DNA from: Arcticibacterium sp051269965
GTDB taxonomy: Bacteria; Bacteroidota; Bacteroidia; Cytophagales; Spirosomataceae
Length of the DNA: 6,715 nucleotides
NCBI GenBank assembly: GCA_051269965.1
Contig: JBNMFK010000215.1
Coordinates: 1 to 6,715, forward strand
Reading direction: 5' to 3'
Under the pieces are notes generated by a model. The model was given only the letters and a program-made list of their open reading frames with translations. It had not been told where the DNA came from and searched no databases. The first letter of the stretch is position 1, and every line of letters begins with the position of its first letter. A program made the position numbers and the translations under genes. Below are positions 6,384-6,715 of the stretch, in pieces.

Positions 6384-6715
6384 ACTGGAACCACTACTTT
6401 AGCAGGAATAATGGTGAATCTCCAACAAAAGGTTTCTCTTAAATTCCTAATCTGACTTCCTAAAAAAGAGCCTTAATCTCTTAATTTTGACTAGGACCAA
6501 TCAATGAGCTTTTACCAAAATAATATGCTTTTAAGGGCTGGGCAAAAGGCAATGCTGATTTGGTCACTTTCTCAAAGTACTATATTAATTTATATAGGTA
6601 TTTTTCTCAAATAGAGCATTAATCTTCAACGAATTATCACTCAACCATAATAAATATTTGTAAATCTAAAAGCCAATTTTATAGGAGATTTAAGGATTTG
6701 ATTTGATAGGAATCT
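6384..6715. other. Gene-free right edge
   Basis: No open frame with a recognisable product on either strand. The longest plus-strand candidate I noticed starts at ATG 6527 and gives only about 29 residues, including a hydrophobic stretch, with no ribosome-binding site worth naming. A fragment reading KGWAKGNADLVTFSKYY (from about 6533) looks mildly coding-like but cannot be assigned. Apart from the weak terminator candidate listed separately and a 6-base AT-only dyad near 6580-6597, I see nothing. Confidence 0.5.
6462..6482 (-). terminator. Weak intrinsic terminator candidate on the minus strand
   Basis: Read on the minus strand, AAGAG, a 7-base loop, CTCTT and then a run of Ts form a short hairpin with a U-tract. 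The stem is only 5 base pairs and A/T-rich, so the signal is marginal. It would end transcription from a leftward gene beyond the right edge; on the plus strand it lies about 80 bases after the beta-helix gene but lacks a good T-run. Confidence 0.25.

Noticed and set aside
6580..6597. CTATAT...ATATAG dyad as terminator or operator
   Set aside because: Only six A/T-dominated base pairs with no T-run; expected by chance in this composition.

Overview
The window is AT-rich and reads as a Bacteroidota chromosome, most likely a flavobacterium or relative. This rests on weak Shine-Dalgarno sites, a TAnnTTTG-type -7 promoter box upstream of the PLP-enzyme gene, and the resemblance of a decayed GH31 gene to the Bacteroidota MYORG/NET37-like type. 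The assignment is an inference; there is no rRNA or other phylogenetic marker.

Left part (1-2676), intact and ordinary in organisation: a possible C-terminal tail of a gene entering from the left edge (1-87), then an Lrp/AsnC-family regulator on the minus strand (149-613). A 161-base divergent control region with several inverted repeats follows, then a PLP-dependent gamma-synthase/gamma-lyase family enzyme (775-2031) and, 12 bases after it, a MarC-family inner-membrane protein (2044-2676). The layout suggests a small amino-acid-responsive unit: regulator, sulfur-amino-acid enzyme and membrane protein. It recalls the divergent mdeR-mdeA arrangement of Pseudomonas putida, although the active-site Cys typical of methionine gamma-lyases is Gly here.

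Middle part (2677-4743), a graveyard of genes: about 2 kb holds no intact gene, but it is not empty. Reading through stops and switching frames recovers a nearly full-length glycoside hydrolase family 31 protein on the plus strand (about 2901-4465), from WWGG and MPFKNGYS near the N-terminus to the C-terminal beta-strand region. It is followed by the C-terminal remnant of a polytopic membrane protein (about 4494-4743). A further coding-like but unassigned scrap lies at 2774-2938.

Right part (4737-6383): one intact gene for a secreted 548-residue right-handed beta-helix protein of the pectate-lyase-3/GH28-like superfold. It shares its start with the end of the membrane-protein remnant. These three genes look like the remains of a carbohydrate-degradation cluster in which only the beta-helix protein is still open. 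The last 332 bases hold no recognisable gene, only a weak minus-strand terminator candidate.

The main discovery is this hidden, decayed glycan-degradation cluster. I see no evidence of a wholly new system.
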